DNA from: Kineococcus xinjiangensis
GTDB lineage: Bacteria > Actinomycetota > Actinomycetes > Actinomycetales > Kineococcaceae
Direction: 5' to 3'
Assembly (NCBI RefSeq): GCF_002934625.1
Contig: NZ_PTJD01000015.1
Coordinates: forward strand, 59,878 to 123,877
Length of the DNA stretch: 64,000 nt
The notes below the pieces were generated by a model that saw nothing but the letters and a program-made list of their open reading frames with translations, ran no database searches and was not told the origin of the DNA. The translations under genes were made by a program, and so were the position numbers. This document shows, piece after piece, positions 51,039-60,374 of the stretch (positions are counted from its first letter, which is position 1; each line of letters opens with the position of its first letter).

Positions 51039-53372
51039 CTAGCCGCCGTCCTCGACGCCCCGGCGAACGCACAGCACCGTGACGTCGTCGTCCACCACGT
51101 GGGCGGTGGTCAGCCGCTCCACCAGCCGGTCGCACACCATGTCCGGCGCCGCACCCGCCACCTCCGCCGCCGCCGCCAGCGCCGCCGCCAGCCCGTCGTC
51201 GAGGGTGCGGTCGCGCGTCTCGACCAGCCCGTCGCTGAACACCGCGAGCCCCGCGCCGGCGGCGAGGTCCGCCTCCAGCACCCCGGAGCGGTCGTCGCCG
51301 CCCACACCCAGCGGCGTGCCGGGCGGGACGTCGAGGTACCGGCAGCCCGCAGCGTCCAGCAGGAGCGGCGGCAGGTGCCCCGCGCTGGCCGCCCGCAGCC
51401 GGCCGGAGGGCTCCAGCAGGCCGTAGAACAGCGTGACGAGGTCGTCGGAGTCGGCCGCCTCGGCCAGCCGGTCGAGGCGGCGCAGCACGGTGCCCGGCTC
51501 GGGGTCCATCAGCGCCAGCGTGCGGACCTGGGTGCGGACCTGGCCCATGACCGTGGCCGCGCGCGCGCCCCGCCCCATGACGTCACCCAGCACGAGCACC
51601 GCGCGGCCGTCGTCGAGGCGGATCACCTCCGCCCAGTCCCCGCCCACGTCCACGCCCGCGCTCGTCGCGGTGCGCCGGGCAGCCGCCAGCCACGGCACGG
51701 CCGGCAGCGGCCCCGGCTGCAGCGCCTCCTGGAGGATGCGCGTGGTGCTGCGCTCCGCGGTCAGCAGGTGCGCCCGCTCCAGGGCCGTGGCCGCCTGTCG
51801 GGCGAAGGCGCGCAGGAAGCCGCGGTCGGCCGCCGTCGCGGTGCGGTCTCCGGGGAAGCCCAGCGCGAGGACGCCCGGGCAGGCGCTGCGCGTGCCCAGG
51901 GGCAGCAGCGCCCAGGACCGCTCACCCGCCGCGCCCCCGCCCGCGCGCCCCGCCGGCAGCGCTGCCCGCACCACCGCCGGGGCGTCGTCGAAGTCGGCCC
52001 GCCCGTGCAGGAAGGCGCCGCCGTGGTCGCGCAGGTAGCGCAGGAGCCCGCCCGTGTCGGGCTCGGCGGCGGGTGCCCGGCGCGGGCCCTCGCCCGGGGA
52101 CAGCAGGGTGGTGCGCAGCCCGCCGCCGGGTTCGGCCAGGGACACCGCGGCGGAGGAGGCGCCGAGGTCGTGGCGGCTGGTGCGCAGGACGGCGGCGACG
52201 ACCTCCTCGGGGGTCTGCGCACCCACCAGGCGCTCGCCGAGGTGCTGCAGCGCCACCGCGCGGGTGGCGGCCTCCACCTCACCGGTGACGTCGGAGACGA
52301 CCCCGGCCCACTCCACCACCTCGCCCACGCCCGTCACGGCGAGGTCGCCCAGCTCCGCGGTGGTGCGCACGGGTGTGACCACCATCGACAGGGTGCGCTC
52401 CCCGGCCGGTACGGGCACGCGGAACCGGCGGCGCAGCACCCCGCCGTCGCGCAGGACCCGCTCCCAGGCGGCGCGGACCGCGGCGGCGTCCTCGGGGCGC
52501 ACGTCCGCCAGCCAGGCGAAGCCCTCCACCGGGCCCTCCCGCCCCGTCAGGCGCCGCCAGCCGGGCAGGTCGCCCAGCACACCGCCCTCCGGGGAGGCGG
52601 GGAAGACGTCGAGGCTGGTCGCGTCGGCGAGGGCCCGGTAGCGCAGCTCGGACAGCGCGACGTCCCGGGCGGCCTCGCGGGCGGCCTCCAAGGAGCGCAC
52701 CCGCTCCAGCGCGAGGGCGCACTGCCCCGCCAGGGTCCGGGCGAACGTGGTGCCCGCCGGGCTGAGCGAGCCCTCCCAGGCGAAGCCGAAGCGCAGCACG
52801 CCGACGAGGCGGCCGTGGGCGACCATCGGCAGCATCGCCCAGGAGCGCTCCCCGCGGGCCAGGACCTCTTCGTTGAGGAGCGAGTCGTGGGAGGCGGCGA
52901 GTTCGGCGGGGCTGCGCACCAGCAGGGGGCGGCGCTGCCGGGCGGCGGCCGCGCTGGGCGCCGGGTCGTCCAGCGGGATCTCCCGGCCGTAGGAGTAGGC
53001 GGGCCCGTCCAGCCCGGCCGGGACGTAGGGGCGCAGCAGGTGCCCGGCGGCGTCGTGGAGGCTGATCCCGCAGGAGGTGCAGCGCAGGACGCGCCGGCCC
53101 ACGGGGAGCACGGCGGCGGCGACCTGCTCGACGGTGGTGGCCCCGGCGAGGGCGTCACCGAGGTCGCGCAGCGCGTCGGCGGCGGCGTCGAGGGCCGAGC
53201 GGGGTGGCGTGATCGGCGCCGGGGGCACCTCGCTGACCGCGCCCCGCGGCAGCCCACGGTCCACACCCGGTTCCACGCCCGTGTCCACGCCCGCCCTCTC
53301 CTCTGGCCGGCTGGTGCGCGGCGCGGTGCCCGAAAGTACCGCGAGAGGAGTGGCTCGGGGACGCTCTGTCAC
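51039..53372 (-). CDS. GAF-GAF/PAS-PP2C (SpoIIE/RsbU-type) serine phosphatase
   Basis: This 777-residue protein reads from GTG 53372; no good ribosome site is seen and the start could be later. Residues 60-225 are a GAF-like domain with a Cys pair (RCTSCGISLHD); 230-360 look like a PAS domain ending in VVSDVTGEVEAATR; 365-530 are a second GAF. Residues 545-775 are a PP2C phosphatase with metal-binding GGDWAEVI, LGDVMGRGARAATVMG, SAGHLPPLLLD, VFSDGLVETR and DDVTVL. Such proteins dephosphorylate anti-anti-sigma factors. The adjacent gene 58 bp upstream encodes an RsbW-like ATPase, so a sensor-controlled partner switch is likely. Confidence 0.88.
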   Translation of the reverse strand: MTERPRATPLAVLSGTAPRTSRPEERAGVDTGVEPGVDRGLPRGAVSEVPPAPITPPRSALDAAADALRDLGDALAGATTVEQVAAAVLPVGRRVLRCTSCGISLHDAAGHLLRPYVPAGLDGPAYSYGREIPLDDPAPSAAAARQRRPLLVRSPAELAASHDSLLNEEVLARGERSWAMLPMVAHGRLVGVLRFGFAWEGSLSPAGTTFARTLAGQCALALERVRSLEAAREAARDVALSELRYRALADATSLDVFPASPEGGVLGDLPGWRRLTGREGPVEGFAWLADVRPEDAAAVRAAWERVLRDGGVLRRRFRVPVPAGERTLSMVVTPVRTTAELGDLAVTGVGEVVEWAGVVSDVTGEVEAATRAVALQHLGERLVGAQTPEEVVAAVLRTSRHDLGASSAAVSLAEPGGGLRTTLLSPGEGPRRAPAAEPDTGGLLRYLRDHGGAFLHGRADFDDAPAVVRAALPAGRAGGGAAGERSWALLPLGTRSACPGVLALGFPGDRTATAADRGFLRAFARQAATALERAHLLTAERSTTRILQEALQPGPLPAVPWLAAARRTATSAGVDVGGDWAEVIRLDDGRAVLVLGDVMGRGARAATVMGQVRTQVRTLALMDPEPGTVLRRLDRLAEAADSDDLVTLFYGLLEPSGRLRAASAGHLPPLLLDAAGCRYLDVPPGTPLGVGGDDRSGVLEADLAAGAGLAVFSDGLVETRDRTLDDGLAAALAAAAEVAGAAPDMVCDRLVERLTTAHVVDDDVTVLCVRRGVEDGG

Positions 53373-53430
53373 GAATTGGTGCGCCGTGACGTGGAGCGAT
53401 CCTCAGCTGGAGCCCGTGCGGGGCCCTGCG

Positions 53431-53898
53431 TCAGCGGGGTGCGCGCCTGCGGGGTCCGCCGAACGTCGCCCACACCGTGCGGGTCAGGTCGTCGAGGTCC
53501 TCCACGACTCCCCACTCCGTCGTCAGGGAGTCGACGATGCGCAGGCCGCGCCCGCTGGTGTCGGACTCGCGGGCGTGCACGGGGTGCACGGACGAGGCGG
53601 AGCCGCCGTCGGTGACGGAGAGCTCGACGTGCTGGTCGGCGTGCTCACCGCCCGGCACGAGACGGCACGCCACCTCGATGCCCCCGGGCAGGCCCTCCCG
53701 CTGCAGCGGCCGGGCATGGCGGACGGAGTTGCCGATGATCTCGGAGAGGACGACCTCGACCTCCGCTCGCGTGGTCTCGTCGGCCCCGGCGCGGTCGAGG
53801 ACGTCGCGCAGGAGGTGGCGGGCCTGGGGGACGGAGCTGGCGTCGTGTGCGAACGCCGCCCACTGGGCGACGGGCAGCACCCGCGAGCCGAGCGGCAT
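53431..53898 (-). CDS. RsbW-like ATP-binding protein (anti-sigma kinase type)
   Basis: The 155-residue protein starts at ATG 53898 with GGAGGA six bases upstream; the longer frame is not supported. It is a single GHKL ATPase: AFAHDASSVPQARHLLRDVL, the N box EVVLSEIIGNSVRHARP (about 58-74) and the G boxes VTDGGS and SDTSGRGLRIVDSLTTEWGV. RsbW-type proteins bind a sigma factor and phosphorylate its antagonist. Its place just upstream of the PP2C phosphatase suggests that they act on the same, unlinked antagonist. Confidence 0.88.
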   Translation of the reverse strand: MPLGSRVLPVAQWAAFAHDASSVPQARHLLRDVLDRAGADETTRAEVEVVLSEIIGNSVRHARPLQREGLPGGIEVACRLVPGGEHADQHVELSVTDGGSASSVHPVHARESDTSGRGLRIVDSLTTEWGVVEDLDDLTRTVWATFGGPRRRAPR

Positions 53899-54052
53899 GG
53901 TCCGTCCTCCTGCACCTCGGGAACCACCCGGCCGGCGACCGGGAGACCGCGACCGGAGGGCCGACCACGGACGAAGTTCTCGTACCCGGGGGTTGGACCG
54001 GTCAAACCCGAACATCCCCCGCTCGGCCCAGTGCGGGCCGGGCGTCCACCTG

Positions 54053-54379
54053 TCAGAGGACGCCGGGCTCCCGGCCGTCGTCGGCCACCATCGGGCGGCC
54101 CGCGTCGGCCCATGCACCCATGCCGCCGGCGACGTTGACGGCGTCGTAGCCGTTCTCCTGCAACCAGGCCACCACGCGTGCGGAGCGCCCGCCGGAGCGG
54201 CAGATCACGTGCAGCTCGTCGTCGGCGGGGAGTTCCTGCACGCGCTGGGGGACCTGGCCCATGGGGATGTGCAGTGCGCCGTCGATGTGACCGGCAGCCC
54301 ACTCGTCGTCCTCGCGGACGTCCAGGACGACGACGCCGGCCGGGACGAGGGCGGCGGGCACAGAGGGAAGGTCAGCCAT
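54053..54379 (-). CDS. rhodanese-domain protein
   Basis: The 108-residue protein (ATG start) is one rhodanese domain: VVVLDVREDDEWAAGHIDGALHIPMGQVPQRVQEL, then the active-site loop VICRSGGRSARV, whose Cys (about residue 60) takes the sulfur, and the closing VNVAGGMGAWADAGRP. Single-domain members act in sulfur transfer or detoxification. Likely cytosolic and monocistronic. Confidence 0.92.
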   Translation of the reverse strand: MADLPSVPAALVPAGVVVLDVREDDEWAAGHIDGALHIPMGQVPQRVQELPADDELHVICRSGGRSARVVAWLQENGYDAVNVAGGMGAWADAGRPMVADDGREPGVL

Positions 54380-54523
54380 GGTGCGAGCTTAGGCGTGCCC
54401 GCGGGCCTTCCGCGGAGGACCCGGAGGGGACCTGGGGTGCCCGCCCGCCGGAACCCCTCCCGCGGCGGGTGCGTCGGAGCAGGTGGGCCCACGACGGGCG
54501 CGCGGGAGCGGGGAGGGACGACG

Positions 54524-55078
54524 ATGGGTCGCATGGGGCGTTCGGCGCAGGGCCAGGGGCACGCGGGGACACGGGCGGCGCTGGCCCTGGCGGCGCTCGC
54601 CCTCACGACGCTGGCGGCGTGCGGGCAGGAGGGAGCGGGAACCGTGGGAGGACCCAGCACGACGCCTTCGACCACACCGACCCGGGCGCCGGCCCCCGGA
54701 GCGGATGCTCCGGAGCCCGACGCGGCGGAGGGGGAGACCATGCTCACGATCACCGTGACCGACGGGGCGGGGACCTCGACCACCTGGACGCTGACGTGCC
54801 CCGCGGACGGCGAGCCCGGCGGGGACCACCCCGACCCGGCCGGCGCCTGCGCCGCTCTCGACGCCGCGAAGGACCCCTTCGCTCCGGTGCCGAAGGACCT
54901 GATGTGCACCCAGGTCTTCGGCGGCCCGGAGACGGCGACCGTCCGGGGCCGCTGGCGGGACTCCGACGTCGCCGCCACCTTCAAGCGCACGGACGGCTGC
55001 GAGATCGCCCGCTGGAACCGCCTCGCACCGCTGCTGCAGCCGGGCACCGCGGCGAGCGGTGGCTCCGGCGCCACCTGA
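54524..55078 (+). CDS. lipoprotein with subtilisin-inhibitor-like (SSI) domain
   Basis: The 184-residue protein starts at ATG 54524 with GGAGGG six bases before; a second ATG lies three codons later. The N-terminus is a lipoprotein signal with lipobox LAAC (Cys about 33), then a Thr/Pro/Ala-rich linker to residue 70. Residues 72-170 resemble SSI proteins: LTITVTDGAGTSTTWTLTCPADGEPGGDHPDPAGACAALDAA, MCTQVFGGPETATVRGRW, and FKRTDGCEIARWNRL, keeping the four SSI Cys. SSI proteins are secreted inhibitors of subtilisin-like proteases. Lipid anchoring would hold it at the membrane surface. Inhibitory activity is not certain because the reactive loop residues diverge. Confidence 0.8.
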   Translation: MGRMGRSAQGQGHAGTRAALALAALALTTLAACGQEGAGTVGGPSTTPSTTPTRAPAPGADAPEPDAAEGETMLTITVTDGAGTSTTWTLTCPADGEPGGDHPDPAGACAALDAAKDPFAPVPKDLMCTQVFGGPETATVRGRWRDSDVAATFKRTDGCEIARWNRLAPLLQPGTAASGGSGAT

Positions 55079-55120
55079 CCGCCACCGAGGCTGTGCCGCG
55101 CCGGTGCCGTCTCGCGCCGG

Positions 55121-55369
55121 TCAGGCGGCGCGGCGCCCCTGCGGAACGCCCTTCACCCCGGCGCGCTCCGCCCTGCGCAGTCGCGCGGCGCGGGCGGTCG
55201 CCCAGCCGTACTCCGCGTGGTCCGGCGCGACGAGGTCCACGTCACCGTCGCGCTCCCGCGCCCCGTCGTTGCGACGACCGTTGGCGGCCGCCCACCGCGC
55301 GACCGCCATCCCGACGATCACCAGCACGGCGACGAGCATGACCGCCGTCGTCACGAGTACCCAGAACAT
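55121..55369 (-). CDS. 82-residue membrane protein, paralogue A of a tandem pair
   Basis: The start is ATG 55369 with GGGAGG eight bases before. One N-terminal helix (about residues 2-27) is followed by a charged linker, then the shared motif HAEYGWATARAARLRRAE, and an end in GRRAA. The neighbour at 55501-55749 has the same length, order and motif, so the two arose by duplication. No family is recognised. The topology suggests a membrane-tethered basic cytosolic tail. Confidence 0.6.
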   Translation of the reverse strand: MFWVLVTTAVMLVAVLVIVGMAVARWAAANGRRNDGARERDGDVDLVAPDHAEYGWATARAARLRRAERAGVKGVPQGRRAA

Positions 55370-55500
55370 CACTCTCACCTCCCTGTCGCTACGGACAGTG
55401 ATGTGTCAGGTCTCCAGGGTGCTCCTGATCGCGCCCGTCCGCAGCACGAGGGAGGGCATCCCCGGACCGGACCGGACCGCAGCGCCGGCGGGAAGTGCCC

Positions 55501-55749
55501 TCAGGCCGCGTGCCGCCCGCCCCGGCCCCCGGGACGCCGATCGTCCAGCCGCACCACCGTCGCCGGGAGGTCCCGGGCTGCCGCACGGGCCGTCGCCCAG
55601 CCGAACTCCGCCCGGGCGGCGGCGACCAGCTCCGGGCCGCCGTCGCCCTCCTCGCCGCGGCCGGCGCGTGCCGCCCACCCCGCCGCGGCCGCGAGCAGCG
55701 CCAGCACCACCAGCGCGACCATCACCACCGTTGCGACCAGTGCGACCAC
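55501..55749 (-). CDS. 82-residue membrane protein, paralogue B of a tandem pair
   Basis: Read from GTG 55749, with GGAGG eight bases upstream, it is 82 residues, the same as paralogue A. It has one N-terminal membrane helix (VALVATVVMVALVVLALLAAAA), an acidic linker, the shared motif RAEFGWATARAAARDLP and the end GRHAA. The coding sequences are diverged enough that duplication is not recent. Function unknown. The 131 bp between the two genes hold no further gene I can support. Confidence 0.55.
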   Translation of the reverse strand: MVALVATVVMVALVVLALLAAAAGWAARAGRGEEGDGGPELVAAARAEFGWATARAAARDLPATVVRLDDRRPGGRGGRHAA

Positions 55750-55912
55750 CGCGACCACCTCCTCGTCACCGCACCCCTGCGTGCGTGATCTCGAGGATGC
55801 GCTCCACGGGGGTCCGGGCACAGCCGCCCTGAGGATGAACCCGCAGCTCAGACCGGAGGTGGAGGCGGCAGCCGCTGCTACGCCCGCGGGGGGACCGGCT
55901 CGTCCCGCGCGG

Positions 55913-56797
55913 TCAGCGGAGCAGGCGGGACAGGCGCCGGTCCGCCAGCAGCCTGCCGCCCGTCTGGCAGGTGGGGCAGTACTGCAGCGAGCGGTCGGCG
56001 AAGGACACCTCGCGGACGACGTCCCCGCACGCCCCGCAGGTCTCGCCGGTGCGGCCGTGCACGCGCATCCCGGCGCGCTTGGCGTCCTTCAGCTCCTTCG
56101 CGGGCCTGCCCGAGGCCGCCGCGACGGCCTCGCCGAGCACCGAGCGCAGCGCCGCGTGCAGCCGGTCCACCTCCGCCGGCTCCAGGGACCCGGCGAGGGC
56201 GTACGGGGAGAGCCGGGCCGCGTGCAGGACCTCGTCGGAGTAGGCGTTGCCGACGCCCGCGAGCACCGACTGGTCCCGCAGCAGGCCCTTCACCTGCTGC
56301 CGGGAGCCGGCGAGGATGCCCGCGAGGTCGTCGCGGCCGAACCCCGGTGCGAGCGGGTCGGGACCGAGGGAGGCGACCGCGGGGACCTCCTGCGGGTCGC
56401 GGACGAGGTGCACGGCGAGGCGCTTCTGCGTGCCCGCCTCGGTGAGGTCGAAGCCGGGACCGCGCCCGGGAGCGGCGTCCGGGTCGTCGAGGCGCACCCG
56501 CAGCGCCACCGGGTTCCTCCCCGACGGGCGCAGCGGCGCGGCGGGCAGCGCGTCGGACCAGCGCAGCCACCCCGCGCGGGACAGGTGCACGAGCAGGTGC
56601 AGCCCGTCGACGTCGAGGTCCAGCCACTTGCCGTGCCGGCGCACGTCCTGCACCTGGAGCCCGTGCAGCGCCTGCGGCGGGGGGTCGTACGTCTTGAGCA
56701 CGTTGACGGCGCCCACCTCCACCGCGGCGACGACGCGACCGACGGCGTGGGAGCGCAGGAACTCGGCGAGGGCCTCCACCTCGGGCAGCTCGGGCAC
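55913..56797 (-). CDS. Fpg/Nei-family DNA glycosylase
   Basis: The 294-residue protein starts at GTG 56797, giving PELPEVEAL directly after the initiator, the required N-terminal Pro nucleophile and Glu of the family. Conserved parts include KTYDPPPQALHGLQVQDVRRHGKWLDLDV, the helix-two-turn-helix region LLRDQSVLAGVGNAYSDEVLHAARLSPY, and the C-terminal zinc finger CGACGDVVREVSFADRSLQYCPTCQTGG with four Cys. It excises oxidised or ring-opened bases from DNA and cuts the backbone at the abasic site. It resembles the actinobacterial Nei/Fpg-like branch rather than canonical MutM. It is 56 bp downstream of the LuxR gene on the same strand. Confidence 0.92.
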   Translation of the reverse strand: MPELPEVEALAEFLRSHAVGRVVAAVEVGAVNVLKTYDPPPQALHGLQVQDVRRHGKWLDLDVDGLHLLVHLSRAGWLRWSDALPAAPLRPSGRNPVALRVRLDDPDAAPGRGPGFDLTEAGTQKRLAVHLVRDPQEVPAVASLGPDPLAPGFGRDDLAGILAGSRQQVKGLLRDQSVLAGVGNAYSDEVLHAARLSPYALAGSLEPAEVDRLHAALRSVLGEAVAAASGRPAKELKDAKRAGMRVHGRTGETCGACGDVVREVSFADRSLQYCPTCQTGGRLLADRRLSRLLR

Positions 56798-56853
56798 GCG
56801 GGCAGTCTGCCGCCGCGGTGCGACAGGCGCCTCCAGGCGCGTCGGCGCGCCGC

Positions 56854-59842
56854 TCAGCCGTCCGGCAGCAGCCCGCGCCGGCGGGCGAGGGACACCGCCT
56901 CGGTGCGGCTGCCGGCCTGCAGCTTCGCGAGGATGTTCGACACGTGCACGCTGACGGTCTTGGCGCTGATGTAGAGCACCTGCGCGATCTCCCGGTTGCT
57001 GCGGCCGGAGGCGATGAGCGCCAGGACCTCCTGCTCCCGCGCCGTGAGTTGCGAGGCGTTCCCGCGCTGCGGGGCCGCCGCCACGCCCCCGCAGCTCCCG
57101 CAGCAGCGGCGCCGCCCCGACGGCCCGGGCCACGTCGGCGGCCCTGCCGGTCTCCGCCGCGGCGCGCTCCACGTCCCCGGCGGCGCGCAGCGCGGCGGCC
57201 AGCCGGGCGCGCGAGCGCGCCGACTCCACGACGTGCCCGAACCGCTCGAACGCCTCCACCGCCGCCGTCCAGGCCGCCACCAGCTCCCCGGGGCCGTCGG
57301 GGCCGTCGCCGGCCAGCCAGCGCACGCGCAGGTGCTCGGCCTCGGCGCGCGCCAGCCACGCCGCGCTCTCGGGGCCGTGGGGCCGGGCGGCCGCCGCCGT
57401 GCTGCGGGCCGCCTCCACCAGCACGCGGCCCCGCTCCAGCAGCACGCGGCGCTCGGTGGCGCCGGCGGTGGCGAGCGCGGCGGCGAGGTGGCCCAGCAGC
57501 AGGGCCGACAGGCGGATGCGCGCCTGGAACCCGGGGTGCCCCCACAGCACGGTCAGGTGCGCCACGACCTCGTCGTGCACGGCCACCGCCGCGTCGAGGT
57601 CCCCGGCGTCGCCGTGCAGGTCGACCGCCGCGGTGCCGCAGAGCACGGCGAGCATCCCGTCGCGCTGCCACCACGGTCGCAGGCGCTGCACGAGCTCCAG
57701 CGCCGCGGCGTCGCCGCGGACGGCGGCCACGGCGAGGCCGGCGCTGCCGAGGGAGGCCCGCGCCAGGGGTGGTGGGGACTCCCCGGACACGTCGAGGATG
57801 CGCAGGGCCCCGTCGAGGTCGCCGCGGGTCTCGCTGACGACGGCGGCCATGGTGCGCCCGTCGAGCCCGTAGGGAGCCCACGGCCGACCCAGCTCCACGG
57901 CGCGCGCCGCGGCGGACTCGTAGGCCTCCTGGGCCTCCGCGAGGCGTCCCCCCTCGTAGAGCAGCGACCCGAGCTGGTGCATGGTGCGCAGCTCCACGGC
58001 GGCGTTGCCCGCCGCCCGGGCCTCGGCGAGGCTGGCGCGCAGGGACCGCTCCGCCTCCTCCGGCACCGGCTGCCAGTGCAGGCGGGCGAGGGTGGTGGTG
58101 GCGTCGGCGAGGACGTCGGGCAGCTGCAGCGCGCGTGCCAGCTCCACCGCCTCGGCCGCCCAGCGCCGCGCGTCCTCGGTGCGGTGCCGGGAGGACGCGG
58201 CGCGGGCGCGCACCGCGAGGAGGCGGGCGCGCAACGGTTCCTCCCGGCCGGACCCGGGCAGCAGCCGCAGCGCCTCGTCGGTGAGGCCGAGGACGTCGAT
58301 GGGGGCGTCGTCGAGGAGGGCGGTGCCGGCGACGGCGTGCAGCAGCAGGGCGCGCGTGGCGGGGCCGGCGTCGGGCGGCAGCGCCTCGAGCTGGTGGCTC
58401 AGGAGGTCCAGGGCCCGGTGCAGGCGCCCGGCGGCGACGCCGGCCTCGGCGGCGCGCAGCACCACGTCGACGACGTCGACGTCGACCCCGTCGGGGGTGC
58501 CGTGGGAGAGCACCTCCAGCGCCTGCTCGTAGTGGGCGGCGGCCTCGGTGGGCCCGCCGGCGGTCATCGCCTCCGCCCCGGCCTGGACGCTCGCGGTGAC
58601 CGCCGTGGGCAGGTCCTGGGCGGCGCGGGCGTGCCGGGCGAGCTGGGCGGCGCTGCCGTGCCCGCTGGTGCGGCGCAGGGCGTCGGTGAAGGCGCGGTGC
58701 AGCCGGGTGCGCTCCCCGGGGAGCAGGTCGTCGTAGACGGCCTCCGCGAACAGGGCGTGGCGGAAGGCGTAGCCGTCCCCGGGGGCGGCGACGCTCGCGG
58801 GGACGAGGAGGTGGCGGTCGACGGCGGCGCGCAGGGCCTCGTCGAGCCCCGCCCCGTCGAGGCCGACGACGGTGGCGAGCAGCTCGTGGGGGATGCGCCC
58901 GCCCGCGACGGCGACGACGCGCAGGACGCGGCGGGCGTCCTCGCCGAGGGCGTCGAGGTGCAGCAGGAGGAGGTCCGCGAGGTCCGCCGACAGGGACTGC
59001 TCGCCGCGCGAGGCGGCGGAGACGAGTTCCTCGGTGAAGAAGGCGTTGCCCTCCGCGCGGGCGACGATGCGGTCGACGGCGTCGTCGCTGAGGCCGCCCG
59101 GCCGCAGGTGGCGGACGAGGTCCCGCACGGCCTCGTCGGGCAGGGGCGGCAGGTGGAGGCGGGCGACGCCGGGCAGCCGCACCCACTGCGCGGCGTGGCT
59201 GCGCAGCGGGTGGCGGCGGTGCAGGTCGTCGGCGCGGTAGGAGGCGACGATCGACAGCGGGCCCCGCGATGCGCGGGAGAGGAGGAGCCCGAGCAGTTCG
59301 CGGGTGGAGGGGTCGGCCCAGTGGACGTCCTCGACGACGAGGAGGACGGGCGCGCTGCGGGAGAGGTGCTCCAGGGCCGTCCCGACGGCCTGGAAGAGCT
59401 CCGCGCGGGCGGAGTCGCGGGCGGCGTCCTGGGCGGGGTCGCGGGCGGAGTCGGGGGCACGGTCGGGGCCGGGCTGCGGGGGCACGGCGGCGGGCAGCGG
59501 GCGCCCCGGCAGCAGCCGGGCGAGGGCCGGGCCGGCGGCTGCGAGCGCCTCGGCGGCCGGTCCGGGGGTGTCGGCGAGGGTGCCGAAGACCTCCGTGAAG
59601 GGCAGGTGGGGCAGGGAGTCGCCGCCGAAGTCGAGGCAGTGCCCCACGAGGACGTGCCACCCGGCGGTGTGCGCCCGCTCGCACAGCTCCGTGAGGAGCC
59701 GGGTCTTGCCGACCCCGGCGTCCCCGGCGAGCAGCACGCCCGCGCCGCCACCACCGCCGAGGCCGACGAGGGAGCTCAGCTCCTCCAGTTCCGCGGCGCG
59801 CCCGACGAGGACGCGGGAGGTGACGACGGGCACGGCACTCAT
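56854..59842 (-). pseudogene. LuxR-family ATPase regulator (LAL type) with frameshift before its DNA-binding domain
   Basis: From ATG 59842 the frame encodes an AAA-type LAL regulator: GRAAELEELSSLV, Walker A GDAGVGKTRLL, VLLVVEDVHWADPSTREL (Walker B), then about 600 residues of TPR-like helical repeats. The frame reaches PLLRELRGR near 57090 and then loses homology. The expected C-terminal LuxR helix-turn-helix (QLTAREQEVLALIASGRSNREIAQVLYISAKTVSVHVSNIL) is intact but one base out of frame, at 56854-57060. One extra base between about 57057 and 57100, for example in the C5 run at 57086-57090, would explain it. Translation of the first frame would lack DNA binding. True mutation, sequencing error and programmed +1 shift are all open. 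Confidence 0.75.
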
Positions 59843-59924
59843 CCTGCTGCCCACCCCCGACACGGGGCCAGCGAGTTCACCGAGGGCGCCATCCCCGCCC
59901 CGCACCGCCCCGCCCGCGCCCGAC

Positions 59925-60158
59925 TCAGCGCCCGGCGGGCACGGGCTCGACCGGCTGGACGGGCTGGACCGGCTGGGCGGGCTGGGCGGGCAGGTGCAGG
60001 GTCGCCCGCAGCCAGGACGCGGCGGAACGCCGTCCCCGGCGCCGGGCCGCGCGCCGCCGCTGCACGACGAGCAGGTGCTCCAGCTCCTCCCGGCGCCGCT
60101 CGGCGTCGGACAGGTACGGCCACAGGTCGGCCGGGTAGTTCCACAGGCTGCTGCTCAC
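59925..60158 (-). CDS. small basic protein with Pro-Val/Ala-Gln-Pro repeat tail
   Basis: The 77-residue protein starts at GTG 60158 with GAGGAGG about six bases upstream. The N-terminus SSLWNYPADLWPYLSDAERRREELEHLLVVQRRRAARRRG is amphipathic and highly basic. The tail is a tandem of Gln-Pro repeats (AQPAQPVQPVQPVEPVP) encoded by 9-base units. I recognise no family. It lies 82 bp upstream of the LuxR-type gene on the same strand and may be cotranscribed with it. Confidence 0.5.
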   Translation of the reverse strand: MSSSLWNYPADLWPYLSDAERRREELEHLLVVQRRRAARRRGRRSAASWLRATLHLPAQPAQPVQPVQPVEPVPAGR

Positions 60159-60374
60159 GTCGTCCTCCTCGAAGTCGTTTCGACGAGGACGACGGTGCTC
60201 CGCTGAGGAGGCCCGCCACATCGGGAGGCCTCCCTATCTCCGCGGGCTGCGGAGCCGGAGGGGCGGACTGAGCATCCCTAGTTCCGGCGGACCGCCGGGC
60301 GACGGTCGTCCGTTCCTGCGCGACGTGTCCCGGACCGCAGCCGTGACCTGCGGTGGAAGCGGCATGCTGCCGGG

